Assembly (NCBI GenBank): GCA_018830415.1
Contig: JAHJSJ010000252.1
Location: 1-10,185 of the forward strand
Direction of reading: 5' to 3'
Length of the DNA stretch: 10,185 nt
Source: Alphaproteobacteria bacterium
GTDB taxonomy: Bacteria; Pseudomonadota; Alphaproteobacteria; Sphingomonadales; Sphingomonadaceae
Shown here: positions 1-6,908 of the stretch, in pieces
Layout: each line of letters starts with the position of its first letter
Numbering within the stretch: position 1 is the first letter of the stretch
The notes under the pieces: model-generated
Databases searched by the model: none
What the model was told of the DNA's origin: nothing
Seen by the model: only the letters and a program-made list of their open reading frames with translations
Program-made: the position numbers and the translations under genes

Positions 1-1
1 C

Positions 2-1072
2 TTGCTGGGCGTAGAGGTGCATGATGTCGATTGCGCCACCGTGCTGATGCCCGCCGAGGTGATCGACCGCTGCGCCCGCGTGGGCATTCGCACCGTTCCC
101 ACCGGGATCGAACATGGCACGGTCACGGCAATCCTTGCCGATGGCCCGGTCGAAATCACCACCTTGCGCCGCGATGTCGCCACCGATGGCAGGCGCGCCA
201 CCATCGCCTTTGCCCGCGACTGGGCAGAGGATGCCGCGCGGCGCGATTTCACCATCAACGCGCTCTATGCCCATCCTGAAACGCTGGAAATTGCCGATTA
301 TTTCGGCGGGCTGGATGATCTGGCGGCGCGGCGGGTGCGGTTCATCGGCGATGCGCGCGAACGGATAGCCGAGGATCACTTGCGCATCCTGCGCTATTAC
401 CGCTTTCAGGCGCGCTTTGGCGCGGCGCTGGATGCCGAGGCGGAGGCTGCCTGTGCTGACCTCGCCCACACCTTGAAAGGGTTGAGCCGGGAACGGGTGG
501 CAGCGGAATTGCTCACGCTGCTTGCCCTGCCTGATCCGCACGCCACGCTGGAACGGATGCGCACGCACGGCGTGCTCGGCGTGATCCTGCCCGAAGCCTG
601 CGCCGCGCAACTCGCCGCGCTTGCCCGGCTGATCACGCAGGAGGACGCGCAAGGGGTCGCCCCCGATCCGGTGCGGCGGTTGGCAGCCCTGCTTCCCCCT
701 TCGCCCGATGTCGCCGAGACGGTCGCCGCGCGGCTGCGGCTGTCCAAAACGCAGCGCGCGCGGTTGATTGGCGCAGCTGAACGCGTGGCAGACGACACCG
801 CCAACCCCCACGCGCTTGCCTATCGTGTCACAGTGCCGTCGGCGGTTGACCGGCTGCTGCTGCTGGGCGGCGATGCGCGTGCGCTGATTGGCTGGACGCC
901 GCCGGTCTTCCCGCTGAAAGGCGGCACGATTGTCGCACGCGGAGTTACCGCTGGCCCGGCGGTCGCGCGTGTGCTGCAAGCGGTGGAGCAACGCTGGGTC
1001 GCTGAAGGTTTTCCCGATCCCGCACGGGTCGAAACCCTGCTCAACGAGGAATTGGCAAAGACCTCGACGTGA
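2..1072 (+). CDS. cca: CCA tRNA nucleotidyltransferase (5'-truncated by window)
   Basis: This enzyme adds or repairs the 3'-terminal CCA of tRNAs in the cytoplasm, using CTP and ATP without a nucleic-acid template. The reading frame is open at the window edge, so the true start lies upstream; the TTG at position 2 is just an internal Leu codon. Visible class II motifs, numbered from the first codon here: VHDVDCAT with the metal-binding DxD at residues 8 and 10; RRDFTINALY at 80-89; ADYFGGLDDL at 98-107; and RFIGDARERIAEDHLRILRYYRF at 113-135, the nucleotide-recognition EDxxR region. The missing N-terminus should carry the GGxVRD motif, roughly 20-25 residues. The C-terminal half is the helical tRNA-binding part; I see no HD phosphohydrolase domain. 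No obvious hairpin terminator follows the stop. Poly(A) polymerase is the only close alternative, but bacterial homologues of this length and motif set are normally CCA-adding enzymes. Confidence 0.93.
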   Translation: MLGVEVHDVDCATVLMPAEVIDRCARVGIRTVPTGIEHGTVTAILADGPVEITTLRRDVATDGRRATIAFARDWAEDAARRDFTINALYAHPETLEIADYFGGLDDLAARRVRFIGDARERIAEDHLRILRYYRFQARFGAALDAEAEAACADLAHTLKGLSRERVAAELLTLLALPDPHATLERMRTHGVLGVILPEACAAQLAALARLITQEDAQGVAPDPVRRLAALLPPSPDVAETVAARLRLSKTQRARLIGAAERVADDTANPHALAYRVTVPSAVDRLLLLGGDARALIGWTPPVFPLKGGTIVARGVTAGPAVARVLQAVEQRWVAEGFPDPARVETLLNEELAKTST

Positions 1073-1347
1073 CCTGCCCGACGGGATGAACTGGGGCTAA
1101 AGAGCGGCGGGCTGCATTCAAGGGCGGTACCTTGCGGTTGTCAGCCGCGTCCGGCGCGGGCTAGGAACACGTCACGGGTCAGTGTACCGTATTCGCTACC
1201 GCGAAGGCAGCAGCGTTGCGATTGACCTTGGCCACACTCTCTGGCCTCTCGCTGCGGCCAACCTGGTCGCTGGGATCCTCCGTATCCCGCAGAGCTTGTC
1301 GTCCCGTTCGGCAATCCTCCGGCAACGTGTAACAATGGAGTACATCA

Positions 1348-1860
1348 ATGAAATCTGTTAAGCTGGCGCTGATTGCCGCCGTGTTTACTGCGACCCCCGC
1401 AGTGGCTTTCGCACAGGACGTGGGCGCGACAATCTACGGCAATGACGGCAACCCGATCGGCACGGTCGATCAGAAGACCGAACAGGTGGTCGTGATCAAC
1501 ACCGGCAAGCACAAGGCCCCGATTCCCGCCAATCTGTTGTTCGAAAACGATAAGGGTCACGCCGTCAACGCGACCACGGCACAGATTGATGCGATGATGG
1601 ATCAACAGCTCGCTGCCGCCGCGGCCAAGCGTGATGCGGCGCTGGTCACTGGTACGGCGGTGGTGTCAATCAACGGCAATCCGGCAGGCACGCTGGGCGA
1701 GGTTGATCTGGCGGCCGATGAAATCACGCTGGAAAGCCCCGACGGGCCGATCTTGCTCAAGAAAGAATATTTCATGGTCGATAACGATGGCCAGCTCAAG
1801 GCGCTGGTTACGCGTGATCAGATCGCCAACGCTGCCGCTAGCCGCAAGACGGGCGGATAA
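1348..1860 (+). CDS. Secreted small protein with two tandem PRC-barrel-like repeats
   Basis: A 170-residue protein of unknown function. Residues 1-22 are a clear Sec signal peptide (Lys at 2 and 5, hydrophobic core, AFA before QD), so the mature protein is periplasmic or secreted. The mature part is two repeats of about 60 residues. Repeat 1 (about 24-84) and repeat 2 (about 101-163) share the order: G-x-hydrophobic strand, NP-x-GT turn (GNPIGT at 34-39, GNPAGT at 110-115), an acidic strand, a P-I-[PL] strand, D-x-G, and T-x2-QI-x-A. They are joined by an Ala/Lys-rich helix (about 85-98). The short beta-strand pattern resembles PRC-barrel domains, but I do not recognise the family with certainty. 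The start is supported by GGAG (1337-1340) 7 nt before ATG. It is monocistronic: 275 bp of gap precede it and a strong terminator follows. Confidence 0.82.
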   Translation: MKSVKLALIAAVFTATPAVAFAQDVGATIYGNDGNPIGTVDQKTEQVVVINTGKHKAPIPANLLFENDKGHAVNATTAQIDAMMDQQLAAAAAKRDAALVTGTAVVSINGNPAGTLGEVDLAADEITLESPDGPILLKKEYFMVDNDGQLKALVTRDQIANAAASRKTGG

Positions 1861-1894
1861 CCTTACCGACCGCTCCCTCACAAGGGCCGTAATC

Positions 1895-1932
1895 GGGCTG
1901 CGGGCGCTGTAATCGCATCCGCAGCCCTTTTT
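1895..1932 (+). terminator. Rho-independent terminator of the secreted repeat protein gene
   Basis: A 9-bp perfect G+C-rich stem, GGGCTGCGG (1895-1903) with CCGCAGCCC (1919-1927), is followed at once by TTTTT (1928-1932). An inner GCG/CGC pairing (1904-1906 with 1914-1916) can extend the stem past a 2-nt bulge and leaves a 7-nt loop. The T-run lies only on the plus-strand side, so it acts on the transcript from 1348-1860. It also sits 18 bp beyond the parC stop codon on the convergent strand, so it separates two convergent transcripts. Confidence 0.85.
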
Positions 1933-1949
1933 GCCTGTCAATTACAGCG

Positions 1950-4256
1950 TCAGTCAAACCGGCCCGACTTGGGGAAGCCCTGCGGCGGCATCCGCCCGGC
2001 GGCCCCGCGCGCCACCTTCCACATGCGGATTTCGGTTTCGGTGCGGGTGCGTTCGCCCGATCCGCCCATCTGCCAGCTTAACCCGTCACCCAGCACAAAG
2101 GTAATCGCGTCGGAAAGCCCGCCGTCGCGGTAGCGCTGCAATTGCACCCCCTGCCCGCGCACCATCACCGGGAGCTCTTCAAGGTTGAACACCACTAGCT
2201 TGCGGTTGTCCCCGACGCAGGCGACATGATCGTGGGCGGCCGCAATCTCGCGGATCACCCGCAGCGCAGCTCCATCTTTCAGGTTCACCACCTGCCGTCC
2301 TTTGCGGGTTTCGGCCAGCAGATCATCCATCGCCGCGACAAAGCCTTTGCCGTGGCTTGAGGCGAGCAGCAACCGCCCGCCCGGACGGTGCACCATCATC
2401 GCAGCGATCGCGGCTTCGCTTTCAAGGTCGACCATGGTGCGCACCGGTTCGCCAAATCCGCGCGCACCGGGCAGCCTGTCGCAGCCGAGCGTATAGAATC
2501 GCCCGTCAGATGCAGCCAGCAACAGCTTGTCCGTCGTCTGCGCGTGGAGGATGAAGGCGAGGCTGTCGCCCTCCTTGTATTTGAATTCCTGATCCAGCGG
2601 CACGTGGCCGCTCGCCGCGCGGATCCAGCCTTTCTGGCTGAGGATCACCGTGACCGGGGCCTTTTCAATCATCGCATCCATGCTGAATTCGACCGCAGGC
2701 GCGGCTTCGGCAATCAGCGTGCGGCGCGCGCCCAGCGCAGTATCCTCGGCATATTCCTTGCGCAGCGCCTTCAAGTCGCGTTTCAGCCGGGTGCGCTGTT
2801 TGGCGGGGCTTTCGAGCAGCGCCAGCAATTCCGCCTCCTCTGCCAGCAATGCGTCCTGCTCCTTGCGCAGCTCCATTTCCTCCAGCTTGCGCAATGACCG
2901 CAGCCGCATGTTGAGGATCGCTTCGGCCTGCCGGTCGGTAAGGTCGAATTCGGCCATCATCAGCGGCTTTGGCTCGTCCTCGGTGCGGATGATTTCGATC
3001 ACCCGGTCAAGGTTGAGGAAGGCGATGATGTAACCGCGCACCAGTTCCAGCCGCGATGCGATCTTGTCCAGCCGGTGCTGCGCGCGGCGTTGCAGGATGT
3101 CGATCTGTGCCGCCGTCCAGCTGCCCAGCAGTTCTTTCAGCCCCATCACCATCGGGGTGCGCCCCAAACCGGGCTGCGCATCGAGCACGTTGAGGTTGAG
3201 GCTGAACCGGGTTTCAAGATCGGTCAGCTTGAACAGGCTTTCCTTCAGCAGGTCAGGATCGACATTGCGGCTTTTGGGGGTGAGCACGATGCGGATCGCG
3301 GTGTCGCTTTCGTCGCGCACGTCCTCGAGGATCGGCAGTTTGCGGTCACCGATCAGCGCGGCAATCTGTTCGATCAGCTTGCCCTTGGGCACCTGATAGG
3401 GGATTTCCGAAATGACCAGCTGCCACTGCCCGCTGCCCAGCCGTTCGATCCCGGCGGCGATATCGTCGGTATCCCTGGCCTCGGGCGCATGGAACCGCCC
3501 GCGCAGACGGAAGCTCCCTCGCCCGGTGCGATACGCCTCGGCAATGCTGGCCGCGCTGTCGATCACCTGCCCGCCGGTGGCAAAATCGGGGCCGCGAAAC
3601 AGCTCCATCAGCCGCGCATGTTCGACGTGGGGATTGTCGATCAGTTCCAGCGTTGCGTCGATGATCTCCGCGACATTGTGGCTGGGGATGCTGGTCGCCA
3701 TGCCGACCGCGATCCCGCTGGAACCGTTGGCGAGCAGGTTGGGGAAGATGCCGGGGAAAATTTCCGGCTCGATCTCCTCCCCGTTGTAAGTCGGGATAAA
3801 ATCGACCGTGCCTTCATCCAGGCCCGCCATCAGCGCCAGCGCGGTCTTGGTCAGCCGCGCTTCGGTATAGCGGTAGGCGGCGGCGTTATCGCCATCGACA
3901 TTGCCGAAGTTGCCCTGCCCTTCAACCAACGGATAACGCAGCGCAAAATCCTGCGCGAGCCGCACCATCGCATCGTAGACCGATGCATCGCCATGCGGGT
4001 GATATTTGCCGATCACATCGCCCACCACGCGCGCCGATTTCTTGAACGCGGATGACGGATCAAGCTTCAGCTGCCGCATCGCCCATAGCAGGCGGCGGTG
4101 CACCGGCTTCAACCCATCGCGCAGATCAGGGAGTGAGCGCGCAGTGATCGTGGACAGCGCATAGACCAGATAACGTTCAGACAGCGCCGCATCGAAGGGC
4201 GCATCGACAATCGCATCAAAGCTGTCGTCAGGCGGGGTGATGACGGGATCGGACAT
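1950..4256 (-). CDS. parC: DNA topoisomerase IV subunit A (ParC)
   Basis: The DNA-cleaving subunit of topoisomerase IV, which with ParE decatenates daughter chromosomes and relaxes supercoils. At 768 residues it is close to the usual ParC length (about 750). The N-terminal breakage-reunion domain is intact: LRDGLKPVHRRLL at about 46-58, the quinolone-determining helix around YHPHGDASVYDAM at 85-97, and the active-site AAYRYTEARL with catalytic Arg129-Tyr130. A long coiled-coil region follows (about 420-520, rich in Glu, Leu, Arg and Lys). The C-terminal beta-pinwheel is short and lacks the GyrA box QRRGGKG, which favours ParC over GyrA. Ala91 occupies the position of E. coli ParC Ser80, while Asp95 is acidic as is E. 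coli Glu84. The ATG is preceded by only a weak ACGGG. It begins 61 bp after the ferredoxin stop on the same strand, so co-transcription is likely. Confidence 0.95.
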   Translation of the reverse strand: MSDPVITPPDDSFDAIVDAPFDAALSERYLVYALSTITARSLPDLRDGLKPVHRRLLWAMRQLKLDPSSAFKKSARVVGDVIGKYHPHGDASVYDAMVRLAQDFALRYPLVEGQGNFGNVDGDNAAAYRYTEARLTKTALALMAGLDEGTVDFIPTYNGEEIEPEIFPGIFPNLLANGSSGIAVGMATSIPSHNVAEIIDATLELIDNPHVEHARLMELFRGPDFATGGQVIDSAASIAEAYRTGRGSFRLRGRFHAPEARDTDDIAAGIERLGSGQWQLVISEIPYQVPKGKLIEQIAALIGDRKLPILEDVRDESDTAIRIVLTPKSRNVDPDLLKESLFKLTDLETRFSLNLNVLDAQPGLGRTPMVMGLKELLGSWTAAQIDILQRRAQHRLDKIASRLELVRGYIIAFLNLDRVIEIIRTEDEPKPLMMAEFDLTDRQAEAILNMRLRSLRKLEEMELRKEQDALLAEEAELLALLESPAKQRTRLKRDLKALRKEYAEDTALGARRTLIAEAAPAVEFSMDAMIEKAPVTVILSQKGWIRAASGHVPLDQEFKYKEGDSLAFILHAQTTDKLLLAASDGRFYTLGCDRLPGARGFGEPVRTMVDLESEAAIAAMMVHRPGGRLLLASSHGKGFVAAMDDLLAETRKGRQVVNLKDGAALRVIREIAAAHDHVACVGDNRKLVVFNLEELPVMVRGQGVQLQRYRDGGLSDAITFVLGDGLSWQMGGSGERTRTETEIRMWKVARGAAGRMPPQGFPKSGRFD

Positions 4257-4317
4257 GGTGCCCGTCTAGCAACCTGCGGGCGGTGCCGGGAGAGGGGTTT
4301 CCACAGGGTTGAAGCGA

Positions 4318-4653
4318 TCACATCCGCCGCAGATCATTGCTTTCAGACGGCACGCTGACGGTCAGCCCGTCCATCGCGGCGGTCAGTTCGATCTGGCACG
4401 AAAGCCGCGAAGTGCGCCGCGCCCCGGCGGCGAAATCGAGCATGTCCTCCTCCTCCTCGGCGGCAGGCGGCAGGCGGTCGAACCATTCGGCGGCGACGAT
4501 CACGTGGCAGGTTGAACACGCCATCTGCCCTTCGCAGGTGCCCTCCAGCGGCAGACCCGCCGCCTGGCCTGCGCGCAGCAGATTGTCGCCCACCTCGCAC
4601 GCCGTTTCCACCCGCTTTCCATGGGGATCGACGAAGGTGATGGTAATGCTCAC
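4318..4653 (-). CDS. Adrenodoxin-type [2Fe-2S] ferredoxin
   Basis: A 111-residue electron-transfer protein. Four cluster-ligand cysteines are visible, Cys40-x5-Cys46-x2-Cys49-x36-Cys86 (GTCEGQMACSTCHV and SRLSCQIEL), the same spacing as in vertebrate adrenodoxin and bacterial Isc-type Fdx. An acidic helix (AAEEEEDMLDF, about 64-74) matches the partner-docking helix of this family. The start is a GTG at 4653; its GTGA overlaps the TGA stop of the upstream cysteine desulfurase by 4 bp, a typical translational-coupling arrangement. The same frame is open further upstream into the desulfurase gene (to about 5046), but that extension is antisense-like low-complexity sequence and the family begins with the SITITFVDPHGK strand. 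Next to a cysteine desulfurase, a role in Fe-S cluster assembly, delivering electrons to reduce persulfide, is plausible; a cytochrome P450 partner is an alternative. Confidence 0.92.
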   Translation of the reverse strand: MSITITFVDPHGKRVETACEVGDNLLRAGQAAGLPLEGTCEGQMACSTCHVIVAAEWFDRLPPAAEEEEDMLDFAAGARRTSRLSCQIELTAAMDGLTVSVPSESNDLRRM

Positions 4654-5750
4654 AGGCCTTGCTCCTTGGCAGCGGCAAGAATCGTTGCGGCGGCGGTTTC
4701 GATGTCCTGAGCGGCGGTATAGCGGCCAAACCCAAGCCGGATCGAGCTTTTTGCCTGCGCATCGCTGAGGCCGACGGCGCGCAGCACATGGCTTGGCCGC
4801 CCTGATCCGCTGGCGCAGGCGCTGCCGGCCGAGAACATCACATTGCGGCAATCTGACATCAAGCGGGCGACGTCGAGGCCTTCTGATCGCACATTGAGAT
4901 TGCCGGGCCAGCGGTGGTCGACGCTGCCGTTGACCTCCCATGCCGCAAAGGCATCGCGGGCAATGTTCGCCAAATGTTTCACGTGAAACATTTGCTCCGC
5001 CATATCCGCCGCCGCCACCTGTGCTGCCGCGCCAAACCCGGCGCACAGCGCGGGCGAGAGCGTGCCTGAGCGCAAGTTAGCCTCCTGCCCGCCGCCCCAA
5101 AGCAGGGGTGCGGGGCGCGGCGCGTCTGCGGCGATCCACAAGGCACCAATCCCCTTTGGCCCGTGAATCTTGTGCGCCGATACCGCGATGTAGTCGGGTC
5201 TAAAGGGGGTCAAGGCAAGCCTAGCATAGGCTTGGACGGCATCAACCAGAACACGCGCTCCGGCGGTGTGAGCGATAGCGATGGCCTCGGCCAGTGGATG
5301 GATCACGCCGATTTCATTATTGACAGCCATCACCGCGACAAGCCCGGTTGCGGGCGTGATCGCGGCCTTCAGCGCGGCCAAGTCTGCGCGGCCATCGGGC
5401 AGGACGGGGAGCACGGTGAAGCGCCGCCCCTGCGCCTCCACCACCCGCGCGCAATCGAGCACCGCAGCGTGTTCGGTGGCGAAGGTGATGACATCGCCCG
5501 GCGTGCCTTGCAGCACCATGTTGAGCGCCTCGGTCGCGCCGGAGGTAAAGATCACTTTCCCATCTTTGGGCAGCAGCGCCGCCACGCGTTCGCGCGCCGT
5601 CTCCACCGCGGCGGCCGCCATCCGGCCCATGCGGTGCGCGCTGTGCGGATTGCCGAAGGTGTCGCTGTCCGGCCCGCCCAGCCAACGCAGCATCGCCTCG
5701 CGCGCCTCGGGGGCGAGCGGGGTGGTGGCTTGGTAATCGAGGTAGATCAT
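4650..5750 (-). CDS. Cysteine desulfurase A (NifS/IscS-like, class V aminotransferase)
   Basis: A PLP enzyme converting L-cysteine to L-alanine and passing the sulfur, as a Cys persulfide, to Fe-S assembly or tRNA thiolation. At 366 residues it is slightly short of IscS (404). Visible motifs: YLDYQATTPL at 3-12, NPHSAHRMG at 34-42, TSGATEALN at 69-77 (PLP phosphate), TEHAAVL with His94 stacking on the PLP ring, VDAVQA with Asp170 and Gln173, SAHKIHGPKG with Schiff-base Lys194, and SAGSACASGSGRPSHVL with catalytic Cys312. All key residues are present, so it should be active. The long Cys loop is group I (IscS/NifS-like), not SufS-like. Residues 253-260 (QMFHVKHL) are encoded by a perfect 24-bp palindrome that is a parS site, unlike anything I expect in the family helix there. 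The ATG at 5750 gives the standard N-terminus. The 3' end overlaps the ferredoxin start by 4 bp. Confidence 0.94.
   Translation of the reverse strand: MIYLDYQATTPLAPEAREAMLRWLGGPDSDTFGNPHSAHRMGRMAAAAVETARERVAALLPKDGKVIFTSGATEALNMVLQGTPGDVITFATEHAAVLDCARVVEAQGRRFTVLPVLPDGRADLAALKAAITPATGLVAVMAVNNEIGVIHPLAEAIAIAHTAGARVLVDAVQAYARLALTPFRPDYIAVSAHKIHGPKGIGALWIAADAPRPAPLLWGGGQEANLRSGTLSPALCAGFGAAAQVAAADMAEQMFHVKHLANIARDAFAAWEVNGSVDHRWPGNLNVRSEGLDVARLMSDCRNVMFSAGSACASGSGRPSHVLRAVGLSDAQAKSSIRLGFGRYTAAQDIETAAATILAAAKEQGL
4971..4994. other. parS: parS centromere-like site (ParB/Spo0J binding), intragenic
   Basis: Positions 4975-4990 read TGTTTCACGTGAAACA, a perfect 16-bp inverted repeat matching the bacterial parS consensus. 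The symmetry continues with CAAA and TTTG on either side, giving a 24-bp perfect palindrome that ends at 4971 and 4994. Chromosomal parS sites bind ParB, which loads as a CTP-dependent clamp, spreads and recruits SMC for origin segregation; they cluster near the replication origin. This copy lies inside cysteine desulfurase A and equals codons 253-260 in frame. No parA or parB gene is in the window, and no second CACGTG-centred match of this kind was found here. Confidence 0.88.
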
Positions 5751-5768
5751 CGGTTCACGCCCCCACCC

Positions 5769-5854
5769 TCGTCATTGCGAGCGCCGCAGGCGCGCGGCAA
5801 TCCAGAGCGTATCGCGAGACACTCTGGATTGCTTCGCTGCGCTCGCAATGACGA
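5769..5854. repeat. REP/MITE-like 86-bp palindromic intergenic element
   Basis: An imperfect inverted repeat fills most of the 105-bp gap between the two desulfurase genes. The outer arms are 16 bp and perfect: TCGTCATTGCGAGCGC (5769-5784) pairs with 5839-5854. The inner arms match at 12 of 13 positions, CAATCCAGAG plus 3 nt (5798-5810) with 5819-5831, around an 8-nt loop (5811-5818). The middle is unequal: 13 nt on the left and 7 on the right. The CGTCATTGCGAGCG...GCAATCCAG pattern is one I recognise as a dispersed intergenic palindrome in many bacterial genomes. It starts 1 bp after the stop of desulfurase B, so its RNA hairpin could stabilise the 3' end or attenuate read-through into desulfurase A. 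Confidence 0.8.
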
Positions 5855-5855
5855 A

Positions 5856-6908
5856 CTAACATAACGAAGCCCAAGCATCGGCAAACCGTTCCAACTCCTG
5901 CGCGCGGGTGTTCCACCCCAAACTCACCCGGATGGTGCGCGCGGCCACATCATCGGGCACTCCGAACGCATCAAGCACCCGGCTTTTCTTGAGCGTGCCG
6001 GAAGAACACGCGCTCCCCGCCGACACGGCAAAGCCCATGGCATCCAGCCGGATCAGCAATGCCTGCGCGCTGATCGTGGGGTGGGCGACCGAGATAATAT
6101 GGGAGCATTGAAAGCCCGGCGCGATCACCTCACCATGACGGAAAAGCGCGTTCTTCAAGTCGAAATGCTGTTCAACCGTGGTTGCCCAACTGTCCAGCCC
6201 GCCCGCTTCCAGCGCCGCTGCCATGCCAAGCGCGCCGGGCAGGTTCTCGGTGCCCTGACGATAACCGCGTTCATGCCCGCCGCTCGGCTCCAGCAGATTG
6301 AAATCGCGCACCAGCAATGCGCCGATCCCGATCGGTCCGCCGAACTTATGTGCGCTGACGACGATCATGTCGACATCAGGAAGCGTCATCTTTCCGGCAC
6401 TTTGCGAGCAATCGACGAGCAGTTGCCCTCCGCTCTCACGGACCGATTCCGCCAACTTGCCTTGCAGATATGGCATTAAATTCGTGCCAGTTTCCGAATT
6501 GATTTGCTGCACTGCCACCAGAGCGCCAGCGCTGTTTGCCAGCGTCTCGGGATCAACTTCGCCGTCAGTAACCGGCACAACCTCCGCATCCGGCGCAGCG
6601 CGAAACACCGCGTCATGCTCGACCGCGCTGACAATCCGGCGCGTTACCGGTTCTTGGCCAACCTTGGCTCGGTTCAGCGCAATCCACAGCGCCTCGCTCG
6701 CACCGCTCGTGAAGATCAGCTCCCCATCCCACCCCAGCGACCGCTTCACCCGCTCACGCGCATCCTCCAGCGCGGCGCGCGCCTTGCGCCCTTCGGCGTG
6801 GGGCGAGGACGGGTTGGCCCACAGCCGGAACCCCTCCTCCATCGCCGCCTTTGCCTCGGGCCGCAGCGGCGATGTGGCCGCGTGGTCGAGATAGATCCGC
6901 TCCGGAAT
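5856..6908 (-). CDS. Cysteine desulfurase B (NifS/IscS-like); apparent ATT start
   Basis: A second PLP cysteine desulfurase, 350 residues from the proposed start. Motifs in that numbering: RIYLDHAATSPLRPEA at 4-19, NPSSPHAEGR at 32-41, TSGASEALW at 67-75, VEHDAV with His98, VDCSQSAG with Asp166 and Gln169, SAHKFGGPIG with Schiff-base Lys188, and SAGSACSSG with catalytic Cys301. All catalytic residues are present. The first ATG in frame is at 6842, but it would remove the YLDHAATSP strand that this family keeps. The frame continues upstream to a TGA at 6912-6914 with no ATG, GTG or TTG. The best candidate is ATT at 6906-6908, with AGGGG 7 nt upstream (6916-6920 on the complement). So either ATT is used, or ATG mutated to ATT and a shortened protein starts at 6842. 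It is clearly diverged from desulfurase A and is followed by the palindromic repeat. Confidence 0.85.
   Translation of the reverse strand: MPERIYLDHAATSPLRPEAKAAMEEGFRLWANPSSPHAEGRKARAALEDARERVKRSLGWDGELIFTSGASEALWIALNRAKVGQEPVTRRIVSAVEHDAVFRAAPDAEVVPVTDGEVDPETLANSAGALVAVQQINSETGTNLMPYLQGKLAESVRESGGQLLVDCSQSAGKMTLPDVDMIVVSAHKFGGPIGIGALLVRDFNLLEPSGGHERGYRQGTENLPGALGMAAALEAGGLDSWATTVEQHFDLKNALFRHGEVIAPGFQCSHIISVAHPTISAQALLIRLDAMGFAVSAGSACSSGTLKKSRVLDAFGVPDDVAARTIRVSLGWNTRAQELERFADAWASLC

Noticed and set aside
1141..1335. Minus-strand open frame of 64 aa in the gap after cca
   Set aside because: TTG start, no clear RBS, low-complexity Gly/Arg composition, no third-position bias.
1335..1361. 8-codon upstream ORF overlapping the start of the secreted protein gene
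   Set aside because: ATG overlaps the GGAG of the real gene and has no Shine-Dalgarno of its own; probably chance.
3075..4055. Plus-strand open frame of 326 aa
   Set aside because: It is antisense to the well-conserved parC core; its composition (His, Asp, Gln, Arg-rich) is typical of an antisense shadow in G+C-rich DNA.
4654..5046. Upstream extension of the ferredoxin reading frame to a 242-aa protein
   Set aside because: The added region lies wholly inside desulfurase A in another frame, is Arg/Gly/Cys-rich and unlike ferredoxins; the GTG at 4653 gives the normal family N-terminus.
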